Shown: positions 1-8,446 of the stretch, one piece after another | Position numbering within the stretch: position 1 is the first letter of the stretch | Layout: every line of letters begins with the position of its first letter | Assembly: GCF_003352915.1 (NCBI RefSeq) | Contig: NZ_CP022314.1 | Span: forward strand, 917,514-981,513 | DNA: 64,000 nt | Reading direction: 5' to 3' | From: Arthrobacter sp. PM3 | GTDB taxonomy: Bacteria > Actinomycetota > Actinomycetes > Actinomycetales > Micrococcaceae | Position numbers and translations under genes: made by a program | The notes under the pieces: model-generated | What the model was told of the DNA's origin: nothing | The model's database searches: none | The model's input: the letters and a program-made list of their open reading frames with translations, nothing else

Positions 1-25
1 ACCTGCGGCAGAGGAAGTCCTCAAC

Positions 26-1663
26 ATGACCGCGCAGGCCGTGTCGAAGATGAGGTTCTGTGAGATCGAGGATCGCTACTTCGCGGTCGAGGGCCAGTGG
101 AAGCCGGTCCTCGAACGAGCGGCGTTGCCTCTGGATCAGGACGTGCGGCGCCTCAACGGCCGGGACGCCTTTCTTCCGCGCTTCGGCCCGGGATGGCGGT
201 ACGCGCTGTTCACTTTTGGCGACGGCGGCGAGCTGAACGGGTGTCTGGTGCTGTCCTCCGCGGACCCTCCGGATCTCTCGCAGCTGATGCAACTCCGGAC
301 AGTTGCCGAGACCGCGGGAGCGACTCAGGCCAGGGGATCCACCGCGCAACTCCCGAATGGTGCAATGGGTCAGCTGCTCTCCCCGGACGACGTGGCGCAG
401 CGTCTCCCGTCCCTCTCGGCGAGGGTACTTGAGCTGGAAGAACATGCCAGGATCCGGGAGGCCCTGGACCAGGTCACGACTCCCGATCTCGACAGTGACT
501 CCAGGGAGGATCTCTTGGCGGAGGTCCTTTCACAACTGACGGGGCGGCCCATCTGTACTGAGGACGCATTCGGGCATATTCGTGCGACGGCGGGGACCGG
601 GCCCAAACGCCCCTACCCCAGGCTTGGTGCTGCCGCCAGATTGCGGACTGCGCAGCTCTGGCGTGCTTCCGGCTCGCCGGTCCGTGAACCGCGAAGGCTT
701 GTTGCCCTTGCCCTGTCCCACGGCGAGGTGTTGGGGGCTATGTGCATGCTGGAAACCGGCAGGGCGGTCACAGCCGGCAACGTCTTCGCTTTGAAGTACG
801 CAACCCGGCTCTTGGAGGTCGAGTTGTCGCACCGCCGCAGCCTGGCCCAGCTGGAACTAAAGCTGGGGCGCGACCTCGTGGACGAACTGGTGTCGGGAAT
901 GGATGTCGCGACTGCGAGCGTTCGTACCACGGCATTGGGATATGACATCAGTGGTCCGCATCACGTCATCGTGGCGGAGTGGCAGCCGCCGCGAACTGAC
1001 GATACTGTCGTCGTCGCACTGCGCAGGACGCTCCTGGCGCTCCGCTCATCCGCGCTCGTTTCACGGCGCTCGGACATGGCTGTCGCCGTGGTCCGCGGAG
1101 ATCCGTTGGGTGTCGAGGTCTTTTCCGTTCTCGCCAAGACCCTGCGAAGTGCCACCGGTGCCATGGGCATCGGCGGTCCAAGCCCGGATGTCGCCCAGAT
1201 TCCGCGCTCGTTCTCGGAAGCCCTCCACGCGCTGCACGTTCGGGCCGGTTCAACCGATCGCTACGGCGTCACCCGCTTTGATCAACTGGGGATATACCGC
1301 ATCTTGGCAACAGGCGGGGGCGAACCGGATCTGGCCGGCTATGTCGACGAGTGGCTCGGAACCCTTCAACGCGCCGACAAGAGCCGGGGCTCTGACCTGG
1401 TGCATACCCTGGCCCAGTACCTGGACCACGGCGGCAACTATGACAGTTCAGCCGAGAGCCTGACGATCCATCGAAGTACCCTGCGTTACCGCTTGAAGTC
1501 CATCCGGCAGATTACCGGCTTCGACCTTGCCGACCCAGAGACCAGACTGAACCTGCATGTCGCAACGCGCGCATGGCGCCTTCGTCCGCACGCGCCCCTC
1601 ACGCCTCATAGCCGGGCCACAACTTACCGGCCGACTGGCCGCGGCCGGCGCGGTGCCGATTGA
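26..1663 (+). CDS. PucR/CdaR-family transcriptional regulator
   Basis: Likely DNA-binding regulator of 545 residues. The C-terminal part (about residues 455-515) is a PucR-type helix-turn-helix: it has YLDHGGNYDSSAESL followed by HRSTLRYRLKSI, the usual NLS-x-A-ARxLxxHRNTLxYRL pattern of this family. The middle (about 140-440) resembles the GAF-like and GGDEF-like sensory regions common in these proteins, but I cannot name a ligand. The ATG is preceded by GAGGAA about nine bases upstream, which supports this start; the frame stays open to the window edge, so a longer N-terminus is not excluded. It stands alone, 103 bp before a membrane protein gene on the same strand. Target genes are unknown. 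Confidence 0.8.
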   Translation: MTAQAVSKMRFCEIEDRYFAVEGQWKPVLERAALPLDQDVRRLNGRDAFLPRFGPGWRYALFTFGDGGELNGCLVLSSADPPDLSQLMQLRTVAETAGATQARGSTAQLPNGAMGQLLSPDDVAQRLPSLSARVLELEEHARIREALDQVTTPDLDSDSREDLLAEVLSQLTGRPICTEDAFGHIRATAGTGPKRPYPRLGAAARLRTAQLWRASGSPVREPRRLVALALSHGEVLGAMCMLETGRAVTAGNVFALKYATRLLEVELSHRRSLAQLELKLGRDLVDELVSGMDVATASVRTTALGYDISGPHHVIVAEWQPPRTDDTVVVALRRTLLALRSSALVSRRSDMAVAVVRGDPLGVEVFSVLAKTLRSATGAMGIGGPSPDVAQIPRSFSEALHALHVRAGSTDRYGVTRFDQLGIYRILATGGGEPDLAGYVDEWLGTLQRADKSRGSDLVHTLAQYLDHGGNYDSSAESLTIHRSTLRYRLKSIRQITGFDLADPETRLNLHVATRAWRLRPHAPLTPHSRATTYRPTGRGRRGAD

Positions 1664-1766
1664 CCTGCCACATGGGCAGCTTCCGGACAGGCGGGGCAAT
1701 GCGGGATCCATGGCGGGCGGTGACATCCGGTTCGCCGGTCAGACACTGAACCTTAGGAGGCCGCTC

Positions 1767-2876
1767 GTGCCGGACAGTTCGGGCGAGGCAAACCGCATCA
1801 GTGCCCGTACCCTGGGCGTGCTCGCCGAACCGGAGGTCACCGCCGAGTTTGCCGAACGTAACGGCCGCGAAGTGGGCCATCTGCTCAACCTTGCCGATGA
1901 GCGCCACGACTGGTCCGTGGTGATCGAGTACCAGGATTTTGCGGCTGGCGAAGGGTTGGCGCCGATGCTGGACTCCATGGCGAAGCACCGTATCCGCCGC
2001 GCATGGGATGTCATGGTCTGCCTGACTGACCTTCCGATCCGATTGGATGGCCGGACTGTGGTAGCGGAAGTTTCCCTCGGGGAACCGATCTCCCTCGTTT
2101 CCTTGCCCGCACTCGGCGCCGTCAACATAGACCGCCGGGTTCGCGCTGCCGTCGCCGACCTTGGCTGGGCGATGCACCGCCGCTTTGATCCCGATGATGA
2201 CGCCGGGGAATTCGTTCCGCCCTCGCTCCACCAATCGCGGCGTATCGAGCCCGCTGTCCTTGACGACGGGCCGATTGGGTTCCGCTACGTCTCAGCGACC
2301 CGCCTCGGCCGCGGACGGTTGCTGGCAGGCATGCTGCGGGCGAACCGTCCATGGCGGCTGGTCTTCGCATTGAGAAGTGCAATGGCCGCCGCGATCGCCA
2401 CAGGCGCCTTCGCACTTGTCACAAACACAATCTGGCAACTCGCAGACCTGCTGGGGGCGCCGAGGCTGACGTTGCTGATGGTTCTTTCGATCAGCTCGAT
2501 GGTGTTCTGGATCATCACCCAACACGATCTGTGGGAAAGCCCCCGGCGCGACGATCCCCTCGAACGATTCAAGGCTTCCTTGTACAACACCTCGACGGTG
2601 TGGTCGCTGATGATCGGCGTCGTGATCAGCTACGTCATATTGTTTGCCGCCGTGCTGCTGGCCGCGGCGTTCACCATCGACGACGGCTTGTTGGCGCTGA
2701 CTCTGCAACATCCCGTGACTGTTTGGGACTTTATGGAGGTGGCCTGGATGACGACATCGGCGGCGCTCATCGGTGGTGCGTTGGGCTCGGGATTCGAGTC
2801 AAAGGACGACATTCTTCGGGCGGCATACGGCCAACGCGAACGTCATCGACGCCAGTCGGTCAACGAAGACGAATAA
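1767..2876 (+). CDS. Unrecognised membrane protein, soluble N-terminus plus four helices
   Basis: I do not recognise this 369-residue protein. The frame is open from further upstream, but a GTG at this position has a perfect AGGAGG six bases before it, so I place the start here. The first 190 or so residues are soluble and charged, with DERHDWSVVIEYQDF and a repeated theme of arginine-rich and hydrophobic strands. Four probable membrane helices follow, at about residues 200-222, 233-253, 275-300 and 325-342. The C-terminal tail is short, charged and cytoplasmic-looking. It may form a two-gene unit with the PucR-type regulator upstream. It is convergent with the LacI gene downstream. No catalytic motif is visible. 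Confidence 0.7.
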   Translation: MPDSSGEANRISARTLGVLAEPEVTAEFAERNGREVGHLLNLADERHDWSVVIEYQDFAAGEGLAPMLDSMAKHRIRRAWDVMVCLTDLPIRLDGRTVVAEVSLGEPISLVSLPALGAVNIDRRVRAAVADLGWAMHRRFDPDDDAGEFVPPSLHQSRRIEPAVLDDGPIGFRYVSATRLGRGRLLAGMLRANRPWRLVFALRSAMAAAIATGAFALVTNTIWQLADLLGAPRLTLLMVLSISSMVFWIITQHDLWESPRRDDPLERFKASLYNTSTVWSLMIGVVISYVILFAAVLLAAAFTIDDGLLALTLQHPVTVWDFMEVAWMTTSAALIGGALGSGFESKDDILRAAYGQRERHRRQSVNEDE

Positions 2877-2877
2877 T

Positions 2878-2918
2878 CCCCGCCGGGGCGACCCGGTCAG
2901 GCCCCTCCGGCCCGGGGC
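2878..2918. terminator. GC-rich hairpins between convergent genes
   Basis: Two short inverted repeats sit in the 52-bp gap between convergent genes: CCCC/GGGG with a three-base loop (2878-2888) and GCCCC/GGGGC with an eight-base loop (2901-2918). There is no T-run, which is common for actinobacterial terminators. They could serve either strand. Confidence 0.35.
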
Positions 2919-2928
2919 AGGCCGTTAC

Positions 2929-3990
2929 CTAGGATGCGGCCGGCTTGGTGCTGTCCCGGACGACAAGAGCCGGGGCTATTGGCGTTCGGTCCACTTCGCG
3001 CCCCTCCATGGCGCCGATAAGCACCTCCACGCTCATGAGCGCCAGGGCCGTGAAGTCTTGGCGCACCGTGGTCAGGGGAGGCAGGAAATAGTCGGAACCT
3101 TCAATATCGTCGAAACCGACGACGCTCACATCGTCCGGGACGCGGACGCCGTTTTCGGCGAACGCGCGTATCAGCCCGAGGGCGGTATGGTCGCTGGCCG
3201 CGAAGATCGCCTGGGGGATCTTTGCCTCCCGGACGAGCTGGAGGGCGGTCTCGTAGGCCCACCGCGGGCTCCAGTCACCTTCGACGCACAGGCCTGGTTC
3301 GAGGCCGGCGTCACGGAGCGCCGCTTCCCAGCCGCGCTTGCGCACCCGTCCATCGAACCAGTCCATGGAGCCAGCGAAATGCGCGATGTCGGTGTGGCCC
3401 AAGTCGATGAGGTGCTGGGTGGCGAGTCTCGCTCCGAGCTCCTGATTTTCCGAGTATGTGAAAACGTTTGGAGTTGACGACGCGCCGGCCGCGATCATCT
3501 CCAGTGGCAGGCGGCACGACGCATTCCAGACGGCCGCTGCCATTTCGACGAGGGGGGCGATGACGATAATTCCCCCTACGCCCGTATCGTCCAGACTGTC
3601 GAGGGCCTCCTGGACGGATTCTTCGTAGGGTTTTCGGACGCTGATCACGGTTGTGGCATAGCCCTTGTTCCGCGCAACGTTTTCGAGTGCCATGAGTGTT
3701 CCCACCGGGCCGAAACGGGGGGATCCGTCCGACAGGATGCCAATGGAGGTCGACCGGCTTGTGACCAGCGCGGTGGCTGCGCGGTTCCGGCGGTAGCCGA
3801 TGTCCTTGATGACCCGCAGGACGCGTTCGCGAGTCGAGGCGCTGACATCGGGGGCGTTATTGAGGACTCTCGAGACCGTCCCGAACGAGACGCCTGCAAG
3901 TTGGGCAACATCGTTGATGGTCGGTTTCCGGCGCAAAGGGGCGTCGGCAGCCCGGCCATTGTCCCCCCGGGGAATCGTCGTGCCTGTCAT
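2929..3990 (-). CDS. LacI-family transcriptional repressor
   Basis: A 353-residue LacI/GalR-type repressor. The N-terminal helix-turn-helix (about residues 24-45) reads [20 protein letters not shown], followed by the hinge [17 protein letters not shown]. The rest is a periplasmic-binding-protein-like effector domain ending in the usual [26 protein letters not shown] stretch (only family motif, split by one loop). It is divergent from the sugar operon starting at 4201. The 210-bp gap holds three LacI-style operators (4115-4169), which makes this protein their most likely ligand-responsive repressor and possibly self-regulated. The effector is probably the substrate, or a derivative, of the operon. 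About 25 basic and acidic residues precede the helix-turn-helix, a little longer than usual. Confidence 0.9.
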   Translation of the reverse strand: MTGTTIPRGDNGRAADAPLRRKPTINDVAQLAGVSFGTVSRVLNNAPDVSASTRERVLRVIKDIGYRRNRAATALVTSRSTSIGILSDGSPRFGPVGTLMALENVARNKGYATTVISVRKPYEESVQEALDSLDDTGVGGIIVIAPLVEMAAAVWNASCRLPLEMIAAGASSTPNVFTYSENQELGARLATQHLIDLGHTDIAHFAGSMDWFDGRVRKRGWEAALRDAGLEPGLCVEGDWSPRWAYETALQLVREAKIPQAIFAASDHTALGLIRAFAENGVRVPDDVSVVGFDDIEGSDYFLPPLTTVRQDFTALALMSVEVLIGAMEGREVDRTPIAPALVVRDSTKPAAS

Positions 3991-4099
3991 GCTCTCTCCT
4001 GTCCGGCTTGTGTGGGCCGGGCCGACGGCGGCTTTGTTCGCCCTCCATCTTACGTCGCCAGCGTCTCCTCGGATTGCGCATCGGCTCTTGGTGTGACGC

Positions 4100-4129
4100 T
4101 TGACACTGATCTGCGTGAACGTTTACGAT
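4100..4129 (+). promoter_or_regulatory. Sigma-70-like promoter of the sugar operon
   Basis: TTGACA at 4100-4105 and TACGAT at 4124-4129 are separated by 18 bp, a good housekeeping-type promoter. The first LacI operator overlaps the spacer and -10 box. The first gene starts at 4201 with an AGGAAGAGGGAG-type ribosome site just before it. Confidence 0.6.
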
Positions 4130-4169
4130 CTGTAGCGTAAACGTTCACGGTGGCATCGTAAACGTTCAC
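4115..4169 (+). promoter_or_regulatory. Triple LacI-type operator array
   Basis: Three copies of one 12-bp site lie in a row: GTGAACGTTTAC at 4115-4126, and its exact reverse complement GTAAACGTTCAC at 4137-4148 and again at 4158-4169. Centres are 22 and 21 bp apart, two helical turns, so bound dimers would sit on the same face of the DNA. The central CG and near-palindromic arms are typical of LacI-family operators. The first copy covers the -10 region of the promoter and the other two lie just downstream, fitting tight repression by the divergent LacI protein. Confidence 0.8.
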
Positions 4170-4200
4170 GACGTTAGTACTTCAAGGAAGAGGGAGCGGG

Positions 4201-4683
4201 ATGAGCGACACCACCGCCGACGCACTTTTACTCGATCTGTGCGTTGGCCGTCGAAACATCGACCAGACCCAGTGGGCAAACCTGGCACTGCTCCTGACGG
4301 ACGCAGCACGTGATGATCTCGCAGTCGCTGTCCGCACCTTCGTTTCAGCCGGCTCCTCGGCTGTCATCGGCGTATTCGATGACAACTTCCTGTGGACAAG
4401 CTTGATCGTCTCCGTCGACCAAGCCGGGACTCCCGAGTCGCTGGCGACCTTTGACCGCTCGGTCGCTGAGGCGGCCGGCGAAATGACCAAGGCGGCGGGT
4501 GAGGCGGTGAAGTGGGTGCAAGCCCATTATGGACCGTGTTCTCTGGGGCTCTTCGTCGACAAAAAGCACGCTGAGACCCTCGTGAGGGCTTCAGACAAGG
4601 CTGCTGCGGTCCGCACAGCCTCCGCCGCCGGTGGACTCGTCCTCTCACCGGTGCCTCCTTCCCTCGCCATTGCCCTGGCCTGA
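4201..4683 (+). CDS. Unrecognised 160-aa protein, first gene of sugar operon
   Basis: I do not recognise this protein. It has no signal peptide or membrane helix and is rich in alanine, valine and aspartate. It looks like a small soluble alpha/beta protein: two helical segments with QWANLALLLTDAARDDLAVAV, then a strand-rich part with SSAVIGVFDDNFLWTSLIVSV, a helix, and GPCSLGLFVDKKHAE near residues 115-130. The start has a strong purine-rich ribosome site and sits 32 bp after the last LacI operator, so it is the promoter-proximal and most tightly controlled gene of the operon. A binding-protein gene follows 47 bp later. Its position suggests a role in metabolism or sensing of the imported compound, but no function can be assigned. 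Confidence 0.7.
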   Translation: MSDTTADALLLDLCVGRRNIDQTQWANLALLLTDAARDDLAVAVRTFVSAGSSAVIGVFDDNFLWTSLIVSVDQAGTPESLATFDRSVAEAAGEMTKAAGEAVKWVQAHYGPCSLGLFVDKKHAETLVRASDKAAAVRTASAAGGLVLSPVPPSLAIALA

Positions 4684-4730
4684 CCCACAACCATCCACCA
4701 ACTATCCCCACACACAAGCACTGGAGAACA

Positions 4731-5891
4731 ATGATGATCCGCAGGCTTCCCTTTGTGGCCTTGGCCGCAGCCCTGTCACTTTCCGTCGCTTCCTGCAGCA
4801 GCTCGACGTCGGGCAGCTCGAGCGCTCCTGATACGGGCGTGTCCCAGAAGGCGCAGCAGGCCCTTGACAAGATCAAGGGCCAGGTCCTGAGCAAGGGCCC
4901 CAATGGCGAGGCGCCGTCACCTGCATCGACTGCAGATCTCACGCCCGAAGAGATTGCGAAGATCAAGGCGCTCAATGCCACGGCTGCAATCGTGATGCAT
5001 TACGGCGGCAACGACTGGGCCACTGCTCAGACCAACGGCCTCAAGAGCGAATTCGAAAAGCTCGGCATCAAGGTCATCGCTACGACAGATGCGAACTTCA
5101 AGCCGGACAAGCAGGTGTCGGACATCGAGACCGTGATGACCCAGAACCCGAACATCATGATCTCCATTCCCACTGACCCCGTGGCCACGGCCTCGGCCTA
5201 CAAAAAGGTGGGGGCCGCCGGGACGAAGCTCGTCTTCATGGACAACGTTCCTCAAGGACTAACAGCCGGCAAGGACTACGTTTCCGTGGTTTCCGCCGAC
5301 AACTACGGCAACGGTGTCGTCGCCGCGCACCAGATGGCCAAGGCCATCGGCGGCAAGGGCAAAATCGGCCTTGTCTTCCACCAGGCTGATTTCTTCGTGA
5401 CCAAGCAGCGCTACGAGGGCTTCAAGGAAACGATCACCAAGGAGTACCCGGACATCCAGATCGTCGAAGAAAAGGGCATCGCCGGCCCCGACTTCGCCGG
5501 AGACGCCCAGGCCGCGGCAAATGCCATGCTAAGCAAGCACGCCGACTTGAACGGCATCTGGGCCGTGTGGGACGTCCCCGCAGAAGGCGTCATGGCCGCA
5601 GCCCGTGCCGCAGGCCGTCAGGACCTGAAGATCGCCACCGAGGACCTCGGAAAGAACGTTGCCATCGCCCTGGCTAAAGACCAGCTCGTCGTCGGTCTCG
5701 GCGCCCAGGTTCCTTTCGACCAGGGAGCCACGGAGGCCCGGCTGGCAGCAGGCGCCCTCATCGGTAAGACAGCCCCAGCCTATGTGGCCTTGAGCGCCGT
5801 CCCGGTTGACCACTCCAACGTCCTGGAAGCCTGGAAGCAGGTCTACCACGAGGACGCCCCCAAGGACATTCAAGAGTCCTACAAGAAATAG
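4731..5891 (+). CDS. Sugar ABC transporter substrate-binding lipoprotein
   Basis: A 386-residue type-1 periplasmic-binding-protein-fold receptor of the ribose/galactose/inositol class. The N-terminus is a lipoprotein signal: basic MMIRRLP, a hydrophobic stretch, then the lipobox VASC with cysteine at about residue 22, then a serine-rich linker. The body has the family features IVMHYGGNDWATAQTNGLKS, QVSDIETVMTQNP and IGLVFHQADFFVTKQRYEGF. It would deliver substrate to the RbsA-like ATPase and RbsC-like permease encoded directly downstream. GGAG lies four bases before the ATG. Substrate specificity cannot be read from the sequence; the neighbouring dehydrogenases and isomerases suggest a cyclic polyol or an oxidised sugar. 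Confidence 0.9.
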   Translation: MMIRRLPFVALAAALSLSVASCSSSTSGSSSAPDTGVSQKAQQALDKIKGQVLSKGPNGEAPSPASTADLTPEEIAKIKALNATAAIVMHYGGNDWATAQTNGLKSEFEKLGIKVIATTDANFKPDKQVSDIETVMTQNPNIMISIPTDPVATASAYKKVGAAGTKLVFMDNVPQGLTAGKDYVSVVSADNYGNGVVAAHQMAKAIGGKGKIGLVFHQADFFVTKQRYEGFKETITKEYPDIQIVEEKGIAGPDFAGDAQAAANAMLSKHADLNGIWAVWDVPAEGVMAAARAAGRQDLKIATEDLGKNVAIALAKDQLVVGLGAQVPFDQGATEARLAAGALIGKTAPAYVALSAVPVDHSNVLEAWKQVYHEDAPKDIQESYKK

Positions 5892-5941
5892 CCGCACTTG
5901 ACGGTGCGGGGACCAACCCGCACCGTCCCGAAAGGGCAACA

Positions 5942-7450
5942 ATGAACACCGCAGACAATGTCGTCGAGATGCGCTCTGTCTCCAAGGGCTTCAATGGCAT
6001 TTCAGTCCTGAAGGATGTCAGCTTCGACGTCCGGAGGGGTGAAGTCCACGCCCTCGCAGGAGGCAACGGGGCCGGCAAATCCACGCTCATGAAGATCCTG
6101 CAGGGCGTCTATCAGGCTGACGCGGGAGAAATCATCATTGGCGGCAAGCCAGCGACGATCAACTCGATCCAGGATGCAAAGACTGCCGGCATCGGGATGG
6201 TCTTCCAGGAATTCAGCCTCGTACCGAGCCTTACCGTTGCGCAAAACATCTTCCTGGCCGCTGAACCGCTCGGCGCCGGCGGCCTCATTGATGATCGCGC
6301 CTCAGTCCGCCGGGCCAAGGAGATCTTCGCCGAAATGGAGGTTGACGTCGACCCCCGGGCCGAAGTCTCCCGGCTCGGAACCGCCTACTGGCAGCTGACC
6401 GAGATCGCCAAGGCGCTCTCGCAGAACGCCCAGGTGCTGATCATGGACGAACCCACGGCAAGCCTTGCCCGCCACGAATCTGAGGCGCTCTTTGAACTGA
6501 TTGACCGCCTCAAGCAACGCGGCATCTCGATCATCTATATCTCGCACCGTATGGACGAGGTCTACCGTCTGGCCGACCGGATCACTATCCTCCGGGACGG
6601 CCGTCGGCTGCTTACAGAGCCACTGAGCGCTGTGACCCCCGAACAGATCGTCGAGGGCATTGTCGGCAAGAAGATCGAAGGCCAGCTCGCCTACCGCGAG
6701 CGGGACCACGTGGCCCACGAGGGCGCCCCTCTGTTGGAGGTACGTGGCCTAAACGCCGGTCGGCGTGTCAGGGACGTCTCCTTCTCGCTCCGGCCAGGGG
6801 AGATCCTGGGCTTGGCCGGCCTTATGGGCAGCGGCCGTACCGAACTCGCCCGGGCACTGTTCGGCATCGACCGGCGGGACAGCGGTGACATCCTCATCCG
6901 CGGGAAGAAAATCAACCTCAATTCCCCCCAGCAGGCAATTGACGCCGGAGTCGCCCTGATCCCCGAGGACCGGCGGGCACAAGGCCTCGTTCTGGACCAC
7001 TCGGTCCGGGACAATCTGCTACTGCCCCTGCTAGGCCAAATTATGCGGGGACCGTTGCTTGATTCGACGAAGGGCAAGGATCTGTCTTCGTCTCTCATCC
7101 AGAAGTTCGCGGTCAAGGTCGCCCACCCCAACCGCCCGGTGCGGCTGCTTTCGGGCGGAAACCAGCAGAAAGTGGTGATCGCCAAGTGGCTCGGCACCGA
7201 CCCGGACATCCTGATTCTGGACGAACCCACAGCCGGCGTCGACATCGGCACAAAGAGCGAGATCCTGGACATGATCCGCGAACTCGCCAGCGCCGGAAAA
7301 GCCGTCATCGTCATCTCCTCCGAATACCCGGAACTACTCGCGGTCAGCGACCGCGTCCTCGTCCTCAAGGACGGCTCCGTCATCCGTGACATCCCCCGCA
7401 GCGATATCGCTGACGAGGAATATCTTCAACTTGCAGTCCAGGGAGTCTGA
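5942..7450 (+). CDS. Sugar ABC transporter ATPase, double ABC domain (RbsA/MglA type)
   Basis: A 502-residue ATPase with two fused nucleotide-binding domains. Domain 1 has Walker A GGNGAGKST (about residues 40-48), Walker B LIMDEPTASL and switch SHRMDEV. Domain 2 has a degenerate Walker A GLMGSGRTEL, signature LSGGNQQKVVIAKWL and Walker B LILDEPTAGVD. The poor signature in domain 1 and altered Walker A in domain 2 are normal for this carbohydrate-uptake subfamily. It energises import with the preceding lipoprotein and the following permease. AAAGGG precedes the ATG, and the stop lies three bases before the permease start. Confidence 0.93.
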   Translation: MNTADNVVEMRSVSKGFNGISVLKDVSFDVRRGEVHALAGGNGAGKSTLMKILQGVYQADAGEIIIGGKPATINSIQDAKTAGIGMVFQEFSLVPSLTVAQNIFLAAEPLGAGGLIDDRASVRRAKEIFAEMEVDVDPRAEVSRLGTAYWQLTEIAKALSQNAQVLIMDEPTASLARHESEALFELIDRLKQRGISIIYISHRMDEVYRLADRITILRDGRRLLTEPLSAVTPEQIVEGIVGKKIEGQLAYRERDHVAHEGAPLLEVRGLNAGRRVRDVSFSLRPGEILGLAGLMGSGRTELARALFGIDRRDSGDILIRGKKINLNSPQQAIDAGVALIPEDRRAQGLVLDHSVRDNLLLPLLGQIMRGPLLDSTKGKDLSSSLIQKFAVKVAHPNRPVRLLSGGNQQKVVIAKWLGTDPDILILDEPTAGVDIGTKSEILDMIRELASAGKAVIVISSEYPELLAVSDRVLVLKDGSVIRDIPRSDIADEEYLQLAVQGV

Positions 7451-7453
7451 ACA

Positions 7454-8440
7454 GTGAGCAAGGCAAACACCATCTCCGCCCGGGAAACGGCGGAACACCG
7501 CAATTTTGGCACGGTCCTCAAAGAGCTCGACTGGCGGCGCTACGTCATCTACATCGGGTTCGTTGTTGTCTTCCTCTTCTTCGCAGTCCTGCTGCGCGAC
7601 CAGGGATTCATGACCCCGCAAAACCTGCTGAACATTTTCCGGCAGACCGCCACCATCACCGTCATTGCAGTGGGCATGACCTATGTCATCTCCTGCGCTG
7701 AGATTGACCTCAGCGTCGGCTCAGTGGCCGGACTGGCCAGCGTCTGCACGGCAATGGCGGTGTCGCAGTGGGGCCTGATCCCGGGCATCCTCGCCGGCCT
7801 CGCCGTCGGACTCATCGTCGGGTCCATCAATGGCGCGCTGGTCAGCCTCCTGGGTATCCCCTCCTTCCTGGTGACGCTCGGCATGCTGGGCATCGCCGCG
7901 GGCGTCGCCCAGTGGATCACCGCCTCGGCCCCCCAGCCGATCCTCAACGACGCGTTCAACATGATTTTTGGATCCGGGGACTTCGGACCCGTTCCCGGCC
8001 TGGTCGTCTGGAGCGCCCTCTTCGTTGCCGTCGGCGCCGTCGTATTGAACCGCACCAAGTTCGGCCGCCAGGTGCTCGCTACCGGCGGCAACCGGAACGC
8101 TGCCGAGTTCACCGGCATCAACACCAAGCGCATTAAGTTCCAGGTGCTCCTCATCTCGGGCATGGTCGCGAGCGTCGCCGGCATGCTGTATGCAGGGCGC
8201 CTCCAGTCCGGCCGGTTCCAGTGGGGATCGGGTGATGAACTCTCCGCCATCGCCGCCGTCATCCTCGGCGGGACAAGCCTCTTCGGCGGATTCGGCTCCA
8301 TCATCGGAACTCTCTTCGGCGCCCTCCTGATTGGCCTGATCAACAACGGCCTGATTCTGGCCGGTCTGGACAGCAGCCAACAACAGGTGGTCCGTGGCGC
8401 CATCATCATCCTGGCCGTCGCGCTGGCCCGGAAGAAGTAG
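7454..8440 (+). CDS. Sugar ABC transporter permease (RbsC type)
   Basis: A 328-residue integral membrane permease of the branched-chain/ribose family. About eight to ten hydrophobic segments are visible, with the typical GMTYVISCAEIDLSVGSVAGL and NGALVSLLGIPSFLVTLGML stretches and the C-terminal AVILGGTSLFGGFGSIIGTL loop that contacts the ATPase. It starts with GTG three bases after the ATPase stop, so the two are translationally linked. It forms the channel of the ABC importer encoded at 4731-8440. Confidence 0.92.
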   Translation: MSKANTISARETAEHRNFGTVLKELDWRRYVIYIGFVVVFLFFAVLLRDQGFMTPQNLLNIFRQTATITVIAVGMTYVISCAEIDLSVGSVAGLASVCTAMAVSQWGLIPGILAGLAVGLIVGSINGALVSLLGIPSFLVTLGMLGIAAGVAQWITASAPQPILNDAFNMIFGSGDFGPVPGLVVWSALFVAVGAVVLNRTKFGRQVLATGGNRNAAEFTGINTKRIKFQVLLISGMVASVAGMLYAGRLQSGRFQWGSGDELSAIAAVILGGTSLFGGFGSIIGTLFGALLIGLINNGLILAGLDSSQQQVVRGAIIILAVALARKK

Positions 8441-8446
8441 AACCAC

